Of a stretch of DNA of 64,000 bases, positions 34,288 through 43,318 are shown piece after piece. The notes under the pieces are model-generated. The model was not told the origin of the DNA. It searched no databases and worked only from the letters and a program-made list of their open reading frames with translations. Within the stretch, counting starts at the first letter, position 1, and every line of letters begins with the position of its first letter. Source of the DNA: Halobellus rarus (GTDB lineage Archaea; Halobacteriota; Halobacteria; Halobacteriales; Haloferacaceae); NCBI RefSeq assembly GCF_024494595.1, contig NZ_JANHDI010000001.1, positions 124,001-188,000 of the forward strand, written 5' to 3'. The position numbers were made by a program, and so were the translations under genes.

Positions 34288-34953
34288 GTGCTCCGCGCCT
34301 CCTTCGCCGGGTCGCCGTACGTCGGCGTGTTCGCCCGCGCGACGGATCACGTCCTCATCGTCCGCTCGGACGCCGAGTCCGACGTCGTCGACGCGATGAC
34401 CGAAGAGCTCGACGTCCCGGCAGTCGCGACCACGGTCGGCGGCTCCGGGACCGTCGGCGCGCTCGCGACCGGCAACGAGAACGGGATTCTCGTGACGAGT
34501 CGGGCCACCGAGCGCGAGAAGGAGGCGATCGAGTCCGCGGCGGAACTCCCGGTCGCCGAACTGCCCGGTCGCATCAACGCCGCCGGCAACGTCGTCCTCG
34601 CGAACGACTACGGCGCGTACGTCCACCCGGACCTCTCTGCGGAGGCGGTCGACGTCGTCGAGTCGACGCTCGACGTCCCCGTCGAGCACGGCTCGCTCGC
34701 GGACGTCCAGACCGTCGGGACGGCCGCGGTCGCGACCAACGACGGCGCGCTCTGTCACCCGAAGTCCCGCGAGCCGGAACTCGAGGCGCTCGAAGCGCAT
34801 CTCGACGTCCGCGCGGACATCGGCACGGTCAACTACGGCGCGCCTCTCGTCGGGTCCGGCCTCGTCGCCAACGAGGCCGGCTACGTCGCCGGCGAGGACA
34901 CGACCGGCCCCGAGCTGAGTCGGATCGAGGACGCGCTCGGCTACCTCGAGTAA
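34288..34953 (+). CDS. eif6: Translation initiation factor 6 (eIF6)
   Basis: Ribosome anti-association factor that binds the large subunit and is released during maturation; it works in the same pathway as NMD3. The 221-residue protein has the five-fold repeat (pentein) pattern: [47 protein letters not shown] and a final [20 protein letters not shown]. The GTG start (34288-34290) follows the rpl31e stop by one base. Length matches archaeal eIF6. Confidence 0.95.
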   Translation: MLRASFAGSPYVGVFARATDHVLIVRSDAESDVVDAMTEELDVPAVATTVGGSGTVGALATGNENGILVTSRATEREKEAIESAAELPVAELPGRINAAGNVVLANDYGAYVHPDLSAEAVDVVESTLDVPVEHGSLADVQTVGTAAVATNDGALCHPKSREPELEALEAHLDVRADIGTVNYGAPLVGSGLVANEAGYVAGEDTTGPELSRIEDALGYLE

Positions 34954-35091
34954 CGTTCGACCGTCCCAGCTCGCCGTTTTCCGTTACGTTGCTCCCGCGT
35001 AGCTCTGAGAGCGGTTCTCACGGCTCGATGCCCGCCGATCGCGGGATCCCGAGTAGGAAGATACTTCCCCGTCGCTCGGGAATCAAGCGGT

Positions 35092-35283
35092 ATGAGTCAG
35101 TTTACTGTGAGCGGCCGGTTCCAGAGCCGCGACGGGTTCAGCGAGTTCACCACGAGCGTGGAGGCGCCCAACGAGAACGTCGCTCGAGAGCGCGTGTACG
35201 CGAACATCGGCAGCCAGCACGGACTGAAGCGCACGCAGATCGAACTCGACGAGGTCGCCGAGGCCGAGGAGGTCGCAGCATGA
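35092..35283 (+). CDS. rplX: 50S ribosomal protein L18Ae (LX)
   Basis: A 63-residue archaeal LX/L18Ae protein: [26 protein letters not shown], then [18 protein letters not shown]. This short archaeal version corresponds to one half of eukaryotic L18a. It is separated from eIF6 by 138 bases that include a possible internal promoter. Its stop overlaps the prefoldin alpha start (ATGA), showing translational coupling. Confidence 0.93.
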   Translation: MSQFTVSGRFQSRDGFSEFTTSVEAPNENVARERVYANIGSQHGLKRTQIELDEVAEAEEVAA

Positions 35284-35744
35284 TGGGTGGCGGCGGTCAG
35301 CAGCAACTCCAGCAGCTCTCCCAGGAACTGCAGGCGATCGACGAGGAGATCGAGGAGCTGGAGTCCCAGGTCGACGACCTCCAGACCGAACAGACCGAGA
35401 TCGACGAGGCGGTCGAGGCGATCCAGACGCTCGAGAGCGGCTCGACGGTCCAGGTCCCGCTCGGCGGCGGTGCGTACGTCCGCGCGGAGGTCCAGGACAT
35501 CGACGAGGTCATCGTCGGCCTCGGCGGCGACTTCGCGGCCGAGCAGTCCGCCGACGACGCGGTCGACGCCCTGCACACGAAGCAGGACGCGCTCGACGAC
35601 CGCATCGACGAGGTGCGCGAGGACATCGCCGAACTCGAATCCGAGAGTTCGGAGCTCGAACAGCAGGCCCAGCAGATGCAACAGCAGATGCAGCAACAGC
35701 AGATGCAGCAGATGCAGCAGATGGACGAAGGCGACGGCGAGTGA
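35280..35744 (+). CDS. pfdA: Prefoldin alpha subunit
   Basis: Subunit of the jellyfish-shaped prefoldin chaperone, which passes unfolded proteins to the thermosome. The 154 residues form two long coiled-coil arms (about 6-52 and 90-140) flanking the hydrophobic beta-hairpin [16 protein letters not shown] and [18 protein letters not shown]. The C-terminus is unusual: a run of Met/Gln repeats ([18 protein letters not shown]) before an acidic tail. The ATG at 35280 overlaps the rplX stop. Confidence 0.92.
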   Translation: MMGGGGQQQLQQLSQELQAIDEEIEELESQVDDLQTEQTEIDEAVEAIQTLESGSTVQVPLGGGAYVRAEVQDIDEVIVGLGGDFAAEQSADDAVDALHTKQDALDDRIDEVREDIAELESESSELEQQAQQMQQQMQQQQMQQMQQMDEGDGE

Positions 35745-35782
35745 GCAGTCCGCGGTAGCACGTTCAGGCGAAGCAGACACCA

Positions 35783-37081
35783 ATGTTTGACGGATTAAAG
35801 AAGAAACTCGATAGCTTCCGGGAGGACGTCGAGGAGACGGCCGAGGAGAACGCGGCTGAGGAGGCCGACCTCGACGACGAACCGGCCGCCTCCGGCGACG
35901 CCGCCGACGCTGAATCCCCCGAAACCGAGTCCCCGGACGCGTCTCCGGGCTCGCAGGCGGATTCAACGGCTCCGTCGGTGGGCGTCGATGCCGAATCGGC
36001 CGCCAGCGACGCTTCGGAAGCAACGGCCGTCGCCGACGATGAGACCATCGACGACGTCGAAGCGACGACCGTCGACGACTCCGAAGCGAAGCCCGCCGAG
36101 GGCGACGGTTCCGAACGCGACAGCGACGGGACCGAGTCTCTCGCCTCCGAGGAAGCCGCCGCCGCGCTCCAAGAGGACGCGGCGGACGACTCGGGGCCCG
36201 GCCGACTCAAGCGCGCGGCGGCGTTCGCCACGGGGAAGATCATCATCGAGGAGGAAGACCTCGAAGATCCCCTGTGGGAACTGGAGATGGCGCTTCTCGA
36301 GAGCGACGTGGAGATGAACGTCGCCGAGGAGATCCTCGATACGATCCGCGAGAAGATGATCGGCGAGACGCGCGCGCAGGTCGAGACCACGGGCGAACTC
36401 GTCCAGACCGCGCTGCACGACGCCCTCTACGAGGTGATCAGCGTCGGGCAGTTCGACTTCGACGAGCGCGTCGCAGAGAGCGAGAAGCCGGTGACGATCG
36501 TCTTCACCGGCGTCAACGGCGTCGGCAAGACGACGAGCATCGCGAAGATGGCCCGGTACTTCGAGAACCAGGGCCTCTCGGTCGTGATGGCGAACGGCGA
36601 CACCTACCGCGCCGGCGCGAACGAGCAGATCCAGAAACACGCCGAGAACCTGGACACGAAGCTCATCACCCACGAGCAGGGCGGCGACCCCGCGGCCGTG
36701 CTCTACGACGCCGTCGAGTACGCCGAGGCCCACGACGTCGACGTCGTGCTCGGCGACACCGCGGGTCGGCTCCACACCTCGAACGATCTGATGGCCCAGC
36801 TGGAGAAGATCGACCGCGTCGTCGACCCCGATATGACGCTGTTCGTCGACGAGGCCGTCGCGGGCCAGGACGCCGTTGAGCGCGCGAAGACGTTCAACGA
36901 CGCCGCCGAGATCGACGGGGCCGTCCTCACGAAGGCCGACGCCGACTCCAACGGCGGCGCGGCCATCTCCATCGCCTACGTCACGGGCAAGCCGATCCTC
37001 TTTCTGGGTACCGGTCAGGGCTACGACGACATCGAACGGTTCGATCCCGAGCGGATGGTCGAACGGCTCGTCGGCGAGTAG
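35783..37081 (+). CDS. ftsY: SRP receptor FtsY
   Basis: GTPase receptor for the signal recognition particle, targeting translating ribosomes to the membrane. The 432 residues have an acidic N-terminal A domain (about 1-140, with Asp/Glu/Ala repeats), a helical N domain, and the G domain with GVNGVGKTTS (243-252), DTYRAGA (273-279), DTAGR (325-329) and TKADADS. Length is normal for halophiles. It is the last gene of the run starting at rpl39e. An 80-bp inverted-repeat element begins 57 bases after its stop. Confidence 0.96.
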   Translation: MFDGLKKKLDSFREDVEETAEENAAEEADLDDEPAASGDAADAESPETESPDASPGSQADSTAPSVGVDAESAASDASEATAVADDETIDDVEATTVDDSEAKPAEGDGSERDSDGTESLASEEAAAALQEDAADDSGPGRLKRAAAFATGKIIIEEEDLEDPLWELEMALLESDVEMNVAEEILDTIREKMIGETRAQVETTGELVQTALHDALYEVISVGQFDFDERVAESEKPVTIVFTGVNGVGKTTSIAKMARYFENQGLSVVMANGDTYRAGANEQIQKHAENLDTKLITHEQGGDPAAVLYDAVEYAEAHDVDVVLGDTAGRLHTSNDLMAQLEKIDRVVDPDMTLFVDEAVAGQDAVERAKTFNDAAEIDGAVLTKADADSNGGAAISIAYVTGKPILFLGTGQGYDDIERFDPERMVERLVGE

Positions 37082-37137
37082 TCGTAGCCGCCCGGTTCCT
37101 CGACAGTCTCCCCAAACTACTCGATGCCGGGGCAGTC

Positions 37138-37217
37138 ATACTGTCGGCTGTAAATCTGCGAAGCATTCCGCGACCCCGGGGTCGCGGATCTCCCGAAATA
37201 GTTACAGCCGACAGTAT
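37138..37217. repeat. 80-bp element with perfect 16-bp terminal inverted repeats
   Basis: ATACTGTCGGCTGTAA (37138-37153) is exactly reversed and complemented at 37202-37217 (TTACAGCCGACAGTAT). Inside is a second perfect 20-base palindrome, CCGCGACCCCGGGGTCGCGG (37169-37188). The right repeat touches the stop codon of the convergent acetyltransferase gene at 37217. The long perfect repeats look like a MITE or a strong two-way terminator. Confidence 0.85.
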
Positions 37218-37807
37218 CACCGTTCTGCCGGCGGTCGCTGTACCGCCTCCACGATCGCGGCGTCCAGAGAGAGCTCCATCGAGAGACCCGTCGCCTTCCG
37301 TTCGGTAACCTCGAAGTCGACGTTCCGGTAGACGGAGATGGCGCGGCGGTTCTCCTTCGCGACGTCGAGTTGAAGCGCGTCGTGGCCTCTGTCGGCGGCG
37401 GACGCGATGAGGTGCTTGATCAGTTCGGAGCCGACCCCGCGGTTCTGATAGTCGTCGTGAACGAAGATCACGAACTGGGGATCTTCGGTCGTGGCGGGGA
37501 CGACGCCGACGTGTCCGACGACGCGATCGTCGTCGACGGCGACCAGGTTCCAGCCGTTCTCGGTGAGCCTGGTCAGCCACTGTTCGAGCCGGTCTCGATT
37601 CGCCGGCGGCAGGCCCATCGTGCGGTTCGCCGGATCGAGGTCCTCGTACATTCTCACGACCGCGTCGAACTCTCGATCCTCGTAGCGGCGGACGAGTAGC
37701 GGGGTTTCCTCCCCGTCGATGAACCGGGGACACCGCGGCGGACAAAACGGCGTCCCGGTACACTCCGAGGGGTCCCAGTAGGTGCATCGACTGTCGGATT
37801 CGTGCAT
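37217..37807 (-). CDS. GNAT-family N-acetyltransferase with an N-terminal Cys cluster
   Basis: The 196-residue protein has a GNAT core from about residue 35: VRRYEDREFDAVVRMYEDL, the acetyl-CoA-binding strand-loop region DYQNRGVGSELIKHLIASA (about 125-143) and the final ISVYRNVDFEVTERKA. The first 30 residues carry four Cys (8, 16, 22 and 26, within CTYWDPSECTGTPFCPPRC), which could bind a metal. Acyl acceptor unknown. ATG 37805-37807 is chosen. Its stop codon abuts the inverted repeat element, and it interrupts ftsY and srp54. Confidence 0.87.
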   Translation of the reverse strand: MHESDSRCTYWDPSECTGTPFCPPRCPRFIDGEETPLLVRRYEDREFDAVVRMYEDLDPANRTMGLPPANRDRLEQWLTRLTENGWNLVAVDDDRVVGHVGVVPATTEDPQFVIFVHDDYQNRGVGSELIKHLIASAADRGHDALQLDVAKENRRAISVYRNVDFEVTERKATGLSMELSLDAAIVEAVQRPPAER

Positions 37808-38034
37808 AACGATCACTCCGTCGCGAGGTCCCGCGCGATCTTTCTCGCGTCTCCCCTCGCCCCGTGTGGAACGAGCGGGCTCGGGCGGGCGGTGCGAGAG
37901 CGACGACGCGTCCCGATAGCGTCGATACACGCATCCTCGATGGGATGGTAGCACGGGAAAGACGATCGGATCGCAGCCATTTCCTGTGGGTACGTGGCCT
38001 GGGAACAACTATCTTACTTCGAAACCGTTCGCGA

Positions 38035-38796
38035 TCAGTCGATCGCCAGCGTCAGTCCCAGCGTGATCATCGCGCCGCCGCCGAGCCAACTCAGCCGCGA
38101 GGTCGTCGTCGCCGAGGAGAGTACGTCCCCGACGCGTCCCGACGCGACGGCGACGCCGGAGAGGTACACCGCCGTCAGCGCAGCGTAGGTCGCCCCCAGA
38201 AGCAGCATTCGCGGGGCGGCGTCGGGGCCGGAGCCCGCGAACCCCGGGAGGAACGCGAGGAAGAACAGCGCGACTTTCGGGTTGAGCGCGTTGACGAGGA
38301 CGCCGCGGCGGAAGCTCCCCGTCGCCGCCGAGGGCGCTCCGTCTCCCCCCGCGGTACCGTCTTCGCCCGCCGATCCGAACTCGTCGTTCCTGATCGCCCG
38401 CACGCCGAGGAAGACGAGATAGGCCGCGCCGGCATACTTGACGATCCGGTACGCGGCGGGGGTCGCGCGGAGGAGCGCGGCGAGGCCGAGCGTCGCCGCC
38501 GCGGTGTGGAGGAGGACGCCGGTCGAGATTCCGAGGGCCGACCGGACGCCGGCGTCGCGGCTCTGAACTCCCCGTGCGAGGACGTACATCGTGTCCGGGC
38601 CGGGCGCGAGGATGAGCGCGACGGCGGCCGCGCAGAAGGCGAGGTAGGTGGCGAGGCCCGGAACGAACGCTGCGAGGTCGGTGGCGACGGCGGCAACGGA
38701 CCTGGCGACGAAGCCGACGGCCTCGGGAGCGACGGCAGCGGGAGCGGCGGTAGCGGGAACGACGGCGGGTATCGCGAATTCGGACACGAACGTCAC
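38035..38796 (-). CDS. LysE-family amino-acid/metabolite exporter
   Basis: The 253-residue protein is a LysE/RhtB-type exporter with six hydrophobic segments and the family motifs VALILAPGPDTMYVLARG and VLVNALNPKVALFFLAFLPG. Start choice is uncertain: GTG at 38796 or 38787 are the nearest starts, because no ATG lies near the expected N-terminus; the first 40 residues are Ala/Val-rich. Substrate unknown. It is divergent from srp54, whose start is 64 bases away. Confidence 0.83.
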   Translation of the reverse strand: MTFVSEFAIPAVVPATAAPAAVAPEAVGFVARSVAAVATDLAAFVPGLATYLAFCAAAVALILAPGPDTMYVLARGVQSRDAGVRSALGISTGVLLHTAAATLGLAALLRATPAAYRIVKYAGAAYLVFLGVRAIRNDEFGSAGEDGTAGGDGAPSAATGSFRRGVLVNALNPKVALFFLAFLPGFAGSGPDAAPRMLLLGATYAALTAVYLSGVAVASGRVGDVLSSATTTSRLSWLGGGAMITLGLTLAID

Positions 38797-38859
38797 GAGA
38801 GATCGATCGCCGGCGTCGCAGAAAAAGCCTTTACCCGCGCGGTAGCGTAGAGAGCGGTA

Positions 38860-40272
38860 ATGGTACTCGATAATCTCGGGAGTTCCCTTCGCAGCAGTCT
38901 CGACAAACTGCAGGGGAAGTCCCGCCTCGACGAGGAGGACGTCGAGGAGATCGTCAAGGAGATTCAGCGCTCGCTGCTCTCCGCCGACGTCGAAGTCGAC
39001 CTCGTGATGGATCTCTCCTCGTCGATAGAAGCGCGCGCGACCGAAGAGGAACCGCCCGCCGGCACGTCCGCGCGGGACCACGTCCTCAGGATCGTCTACG
39101 AGGAACTCGTCGACCTCGTCGGCGAGTCCACGGACCTCCCGCTGGAGTCCCAGACCATCCTCCTCGCCGGGCTCCAGGGATCGGGCAAGACCACGAGCGC
39201 CGCGAAGATGGCGTGGTGGTTCTCGAAGAAGGGGCTCCGCCCGGCCGTCATCCAGACCGACACCTTCCGCCCCGGCGCGTACGACCAGGCCAAGCAGATG
39301 TGCGAGCGCGCCGAGGTGGAGTTCTACGGCGACCCCGACGAGTCTGATCCGGTCACAATCGCCCGCGAGGGACTCGAAGCCACCGAGGACGCCGACGTCC
39401 ACATCGTCGACACCGCCGGTCGACACGCCCTCGAGGACGACCTCATCGCCGAGATCGAGGAGATCGAGTCGGTCGTCGACCCCGACCGCTCGCTGCTCGT
39501 CCTCGACGCCGCGATCGGCCAGGGCGCGAAAGAGCAGGCCCGCGAGTTCGACGACGCGATCGGTATCGGCGGCGTCGTCGTCACCAAACTCGACGGGACG
39601 GCGAAGGGCGGCGGCGCGCTGACCGCCGTCAACGAGACCGGCTCCTCGATCGCCTTCCTCGGGACGGGCGAGACCGTCCAAGACATCGAGCGCTTCGAGC
39701 CCAACGGCTTCATCTCCCGGCTGTTGGGGATGGGCGACCTCAAGCAACTCTCCGAGCGCGTCGAGCGCGCGATGGCCGAGACGGGAGAGGAAGAGGACGA
39801 TTGGGACCCAGAAGACATCATGGAGGGGTCGTTTACCCTCAAGGATATGCAGAAGCAGATGGAGGCGATGAACCGGATGGGGCCGCTCGATCAGGTCCTC
39901 GATATGATCCCCGGTCTCGGCGGCGGCTTCAAGGATCAGCTGCCGGACGACGCGATGGACGTCACGCAGGACCGGATGCACGCCTTCGACGTCATTATGG
40001 ACTCGATGACCGACGACGAACTGGAGAACCCCCGCTCGATCGGCGCTTCCCGCACCCGTCGTATCGCCCGCGGCTCCGGACAGGACGAGGAGACCGTCCG
40101 CGAACTCCTCGAACAGCACAAGATGATGGAACAGACCATCCAGCAGTTCCAGGGGATGGGCGACGGCGACATGCAGCGGATGATGAAGAAGCTCCAGAAC
40201 CAGGGCGGCGGTGGCGGCGGAATGGGCGGTCTCGGCGGCGGTGGTGGTGGCGGCCTCGGTCCGTTCGGATAA
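38860..40272 (+). CDS. srp54: Signal recognition particle 54 kDa protein (SRP54/Ffh)
   Basis: SRP GTPase that binds the signal peptide and the 7S RNA. The 470 residues have the helical N domain (1-90), G domain with [10 protein letters not shown] (104-113), DTFRPGA (134-140), DTAGRH and [13 protein letters not shown], and the Met-rich M domain (about 300-440). The C-terminus is a Gly/Met-rich tail ([17 protein letters not shown]). Length matches archaeal SRP54. The TATA-like CTTTACCC about 25-30 bases before ATG 38860 suggests a short or absent leader. A 21-bp repeat array follows the stop. Confidence 0.96.
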   Translation: MVLDNLGSSLRSSLDKLQGKSRLDEEDVEEIVKEIQRSLLSADVEVDLVMDLSSSIEARATEEEPPAGTSARDHVLRIVYEELVDLVGESTDLPLESQTILLAGLQGSGKTTSAAKMAWWFSKKGLRPAVIQTDTFRPGAYDQAKQMCERAEVEFYGDPDESDPVTIAREGLEATEDADVHIVDTAGRHALEDDLIAEIEEIESVVDPDRSLLVLDAAIGQGAKEQAREFDDAIGIGGVVVTKLDGTAKGGGALTAVNETGSSIAFLGTGETVQDIERFEPNGFISRLLGMGDLKQLSERVERAMAETGEEEDDWDPEDIMEGSFTLKDMQKQMEAMNRMGPLDQVLDMIPGLGGGFKDQLPDDAMDVTQDRMHAFDVIMDSMTDDELENPRSIGASRTRRIARGSGQDEETVRELLEQHKMMEQTIQQFQGMGDGDMQRMMKKLQNQGGGGGGMGGLGGGGGGGLGPFG

Positions 40273-40286
40273 CGTTTTGATTTCTC

Positions 40287-40370
40287 CGCCGGCCGCGACG
40301 CGTTCGACGCCGGCCGCGACACGCTCTCCGTCGACCACGACGCGTTCGACGCCGGCCGCGACACGTCCGA
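40287..40370. repeat. Four imperfect 21-bp repeats downstream of srp54
   Basis: Four units of 21 bases at 40287, 40308, 40329 and 40350, consensus CGCCGGCCGCGACRCGTTCGA. Units 1 and 4 differ at four bases and unit 3 begins CGTCGACCAC. The array starts 14 bases after the srp54 stop and ends before a TTTTT tract (40371-40375), which could be part of a terminator. No protein pattern is seen. Confidence 0.85.
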
Positions 40371-40400
40371 TTTTTCACCCCCGCACCCGTCGACCGTCGT

Positions 40401-40982
40401 ATGACAGTCCGGGAGGTGGCTCGCGACGCCTATCGCGAGGCGCTCCCAGCGCTCGGTGCGAGCCTCGTCGGGGGCCTGTTCGCGGGCGTCGTCCTCAGCG
40501 GGATGCGCGCGGAACTGCGCGCGGTCCCCGGACTACTCGTTCTCGTTCCCGCGCTGCTCGCGACCCGCGGCAACGTCTACGGCTCGCTCGGCGCGCGCAT
40601 CTCGACCGCGCTCCATCAGGGGCTCGTGGAACCGCGCATCCGTGCCGGCGACGAGCGCCTCCGCGCGGCGGTTGCGGCGGCCCTCGCGAACGGTCTGCTC
40701 GTGTCGTCGTTCGCGGCGGTGGCGGTGTTCTCGATTCTCACCGTCCTCGGCGACACTGTCGCACCGCTGCCCGTGCTCGTCGCGACCGCGCTCCTCTCGG
40801 GGCTGCTCTCGGGCGTCGCGCTCGCGGGGGTCGTCGTCACCGCCGTCTTCGCCGGCTACCGCCGCGGCCGCGACCCCGACACGCTCGTGGGACCGCTGGT
40901 GACGACGACGGGCGACCTCTTCGGGATGCTCTTTCTGCTCGTGGCGGTCAGACTCGTCCTGTTCGCCGCCGGGGTGATCTGA
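40401..40982 (+). CDS. MgtE-type (SLC41) divalent cation transporter, half-size, first of a pair
   Basis: The 193-residue protein is one MgtE integral-membrane domain: five hydrophobic segments and the signature PALLATRGNVYGSLGARIST, similar to the GN-x-G-xxAxR-ST motif in the Mg2+ pore of MgtE. The N-terminal and CBS domains of bacterial MgtE are absent. The next gene begins immediately after its stop and encodes a second half, so together they likely form one heteromeric pore. ATG 40401. Confidence 0.88.
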   Translation: MTVREVARDAYREALPALGASLVGGLFAGVVLSGMRAELRAVPGLLVLVPALLATRGNVYGSLGARISTALHQGLVEPRIRAGDERLRAAVAAALANGLLVSSFAAVAVFSILTVLGDTVAPLPVLVATALLSGLLSGVALAGVVVTAVFAGYRRGRDPDTLVGPLVTTTGDLFGMLFLLVAVRLVLFAAGVI

Positions 40983-41540
40983 GTGGCGACCGACTGGACC
41001 GTCAGTGCGATCACGCGCGCGATGCTCCCGGTGCTTCTCGCCCTGACGCTCGTCGAAGTCGGCAGCGGCCTCGTACTCGGCCAGTTCGAGGCGCAACTGC
41101 TCCAGTATCCGACGCTGCTCGCGCTCGTTCCGGTGACGATCGGGACGGCCGGGAACCTCGGGAGTATCCTCGCGGCGCGGCTCTCGACGTCGTTTCACCT
41201 CGGAACGCTCTCGTTCGATCCGGCTGACGAACACCTCGCCGGCAACGCCGTCGCCACGCTCGCGCTCGCGCTCTCGATCTTTCCGCTCGTGGGGATCGGC
41301 GCGTGGGGGCTCACCGCGCTCTTCGGCAGTGTCCAACTCGCTCCCGGAACCGTGGTTGCCATCGCGCTCAGTTCGGGGGTCGCGCTCGCCGTTCTCGCGG
41401 TCGCGGTGACCGTCTCGGTCACGTACGTCGCCTATCGGTTCAGTCTCGACCCCGACGACGTCGTCATCCCGGTCGTCACCAACACCTGCGACGTCCTCGG
41501 CGTCGTGGTGCTGTTCGCGACCGTGCAGGTGTTCCTGTGA
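40983..41540 (+). CDS. MgtE-type divalent cation transporter, half-size, second of a pair
   Basis: The 185-residue partner of the previous gene, with the same family signature TIGTAGNLGSILAARLSTSFHLG and five hydrophobic segments. The GTG start (40983) directly follows the stop of the first gene with no spacer, which indicates translational coupling. The two halves differ enough that they probably have distinct roles in a heterodimer equal to the inverted-repeat SLC41 transporter. No CBS domain is attached. Confidence 0.88.
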   Translation: MATDWTVSAITRAMLPVLLALTLVEVGSGLVLGQFEAQLLQYPTLLALVPVTIGTAGNLGSILAARLSTSFHLGTLSFDPADEHLAGNAVATLALALSIFPLVGIGAWGLTALFGSVQLAPGTVVAIALSSGVALAVLAVAVTVSVTYVAYRFSLDPDDVVIPVVTNTCDVLGVVVLFATVQVFL

Positions 41541-41666
41541 CGAGGGCGACGTTGTCCCCGGTTCGTTCGACTCCACGGGGGAGTTCCCGCAGCGTTCGGA
41601 CGCGGAACGCCTTCTGCCACCAACCGTTTTAACCGAGACCTCCGAGAAACCGAACTGTCTACTCGT

Positions 41667-42104
41667 ATGACACGATCCGCCGATCCACACGACTTGCAAC
41701 GGTTCGTCGAGGCGCAGGACCCCGTCATAGACGAGGCCAAACGGGAGCTGCGGTCGGGCCGGAAACGTTCCCACTGGATGTGGTACGTTTTCCCGCAGAT
41801 GAAGGGGCTCGGAAGCAGCCAGACGGCCCAGTACTATGCGATCGATTCGCGAGAGGAGGCCGAAGCGTACCTGGCACATTCCACACTCGGCCCCCGACTC
41901 CGTGACTGCACAGCGATCGTGAACGCCGTGGAGGGACGCTCCGCGAACGAGATATTCGGATCACCGGACGATCTGAAGTTTCGCTCGTCGATGACGCTCT
42001 TCGATACAATCGCGGACGATCCGACGCCGTTCAGGACGGCCCTAGAGCGGTATTACGGCGGCGAATCCGATCGAAAGACGCTCGAACTGCTGGAGGACGT
42101 ATGA
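41667..42104 (+). CDS. DUF1810 family protein
   Basis: A 145-residue protein of the DUF1810 family, recognisable from DLQRFVEAQDPVIDEAKREL, SHWMWYVFPQMKGLGSS and QYYAIDSREEAEAYLAH. The family is common in bacteria and occasional in haloarchaea, and its function is not settled. Length matches. It stands alone between the MgtE pair and the nucleoside-recognition membrane gene. Possibly acquired from bacteria, which is an inference from family distribution. Confidence 0.88.
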   Translation: MTRSADPHDLQRFVEAQDPVIDEAKRELRSGRKRSHWMWYVFPQMKGLGSSQTAQYYAIDSREEAEAYLAHSTLGPRLRDCTAIVNAVEGRSANEIFGSPDDLKFRSSMTLFDTIADDPTPFRTALERYYGGESDRKTLELLEDV

Positions 42105-42210
42105 AACGCGAACTCTGATGCAGGCGTCTGTGACTCACGGGGAGAGACTGGCCGACGGTCGGGGCCGCGGAACCGACGCCGATTAGTCGTCCGCGCGCCA
42201 AGCGGCGCGC

Positions 42211-43269
42211 GTGCAACCGGCAGGGATCGTCGAGTCCGTCTGGCCCGTCCTCGTCGAGGTCGCCCCGCGAGTCGCTCGCATCGCGGTCTTCATCGCGGTC
42301 GGCGTCTTCCTCGCGAACGTCGCCGTCGGCTTCGGTCTCGTCGAGAAGATCGCCACCGTCTCGAAGTACCTCACCCGCCCGGCGAACCTCCCCGACGAGG
42401 TCGGGACCGCGATCGTCACCACCGCGGCGTCGACGACCGCGGGCTACGGGATGCTCGCGGACTTCCGCGAGTCCGGCCGCCTCGACGACGTCGAGACGCT
42501 GATCGCCGTCACGATGAACACGTTCTTCGGGTTCGTCCAGCACATCTTCACCTTCTACGCGCCGGTGTTGATCCCGATTCTCGGTCTCGAGGTCGGTCTG
42601 CTCTACGTCGGCGCGCGCGCCGCCATCGCGCTCGGAATCACGATCGCCGGGGTACTCGCCGGTGCGATCCTGCTCTCTCGCCGCGAAGGGGTGAGCGATC
42701 GCGTCGACGCTCCGGCGACGACGCCGGACGGCGGGATCGCGAGCGCCACCGACGACGCCGATCCCGCGGCGACCGGCGGCGAAACGGGTGCCGCTGCCGT
42801 CGACGACGACTCCGAACCGCCGCTCGACGTCCTCCGGACCGCCGGCGAGAAGACGTGGCCGAAACTGAAGCGCATCGTCCCGCGGCTGGCTGTCGTCTAC
42901 GCCCTCGTCACGCTCCTCGTCAGGACGTACGATCTGGAATCGGCCACTGCGATCGCCGAACCCCTGACGGCGCTCTTGGGTCTTCCCGGGGCGTCGCTGC
43001 CGGTCATCGCGGTGTTCGCTTTCGACACGACTGCCGGAGCCGCGACCATCGCGCCGATGATCGGATCGACGTTCACCCCGCGGACAGCGGTGGCCACGAT
43101 GCTCCTGGGCGGGATCGTCTCCTTCGCGGTCTCGACGTTCAAGCGCTCGATTCCGTTCCAGTACGGGATCTGGGGGCCGAAGTTCGGCTCGAAGGTGATC
43201 GCCGTCAACACGGCGCTGAAAATCGTCTTCATCGCGGCGGCGCTGCTCCTGCTTCTCGCACCGATGTGA
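42211..43269 (+). CDS. Nucleoside-recognition (Gate) domain membrane protein
   Basis: The 352-residue protein has about eight hydrophobic segments split into two halves by a hydrophilic loop at about 160-205. Both halves match the nucleoside-recognition/Gate type, with TTAASTTAGYGMLADFRESG in the first and AVFAFDTTAGAATIAPMIGSTFTPRTA in the second. Related proteins occur in nucleoside and ion transporters and sporulation membrane proteins, but its own substrate is unknown. The GTG 42211 is used. Confidence 0.82.
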   Translation: MQPAGIVESVWPVLVEVAPRVARIAVFIAVGVFLANVAVGFGLVEKIATVSKYLTRPANLPDEVGTAIVTTAASTTAGYGMLADFRESGRLDDVETLIAVTMNTFFGFVQHIFTFYAPVLIPILGLEVGLLYVGARAAIALGITIAGVLAGAILLSRREGVSDRVDAPATTPDGGIASATDDADPAATGGETGAAAVDDDSEPPLDVLRTAGEKTWPKLKRIVPRLAVVYALVTLLVRTYDLESATAIAEPLTALLGLPGASLPVIAVFAFDTTAGAATIAPMIGSTFTPRTAVATMLLGGIVSFAVSTFKRSIPFQYGIWGPKFGSKVIAVNTALKIVFIAAALLLLLAPM

Positions 43270-43318
43270 GTTTCGAGGGCCTCGGAATCGTTCGCGACGA
43301 TCTGGCGTCGCTCGCGCG

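Noticed and set aside
38035-40338. A 767-codon minus-strand frame over srp54 and the LysE gene
   Set aside because: Only its C-terminal third is a real exporter. The rest is antisense to srp54 and has a repetitive Asp/Val composition typical of shadow frames.
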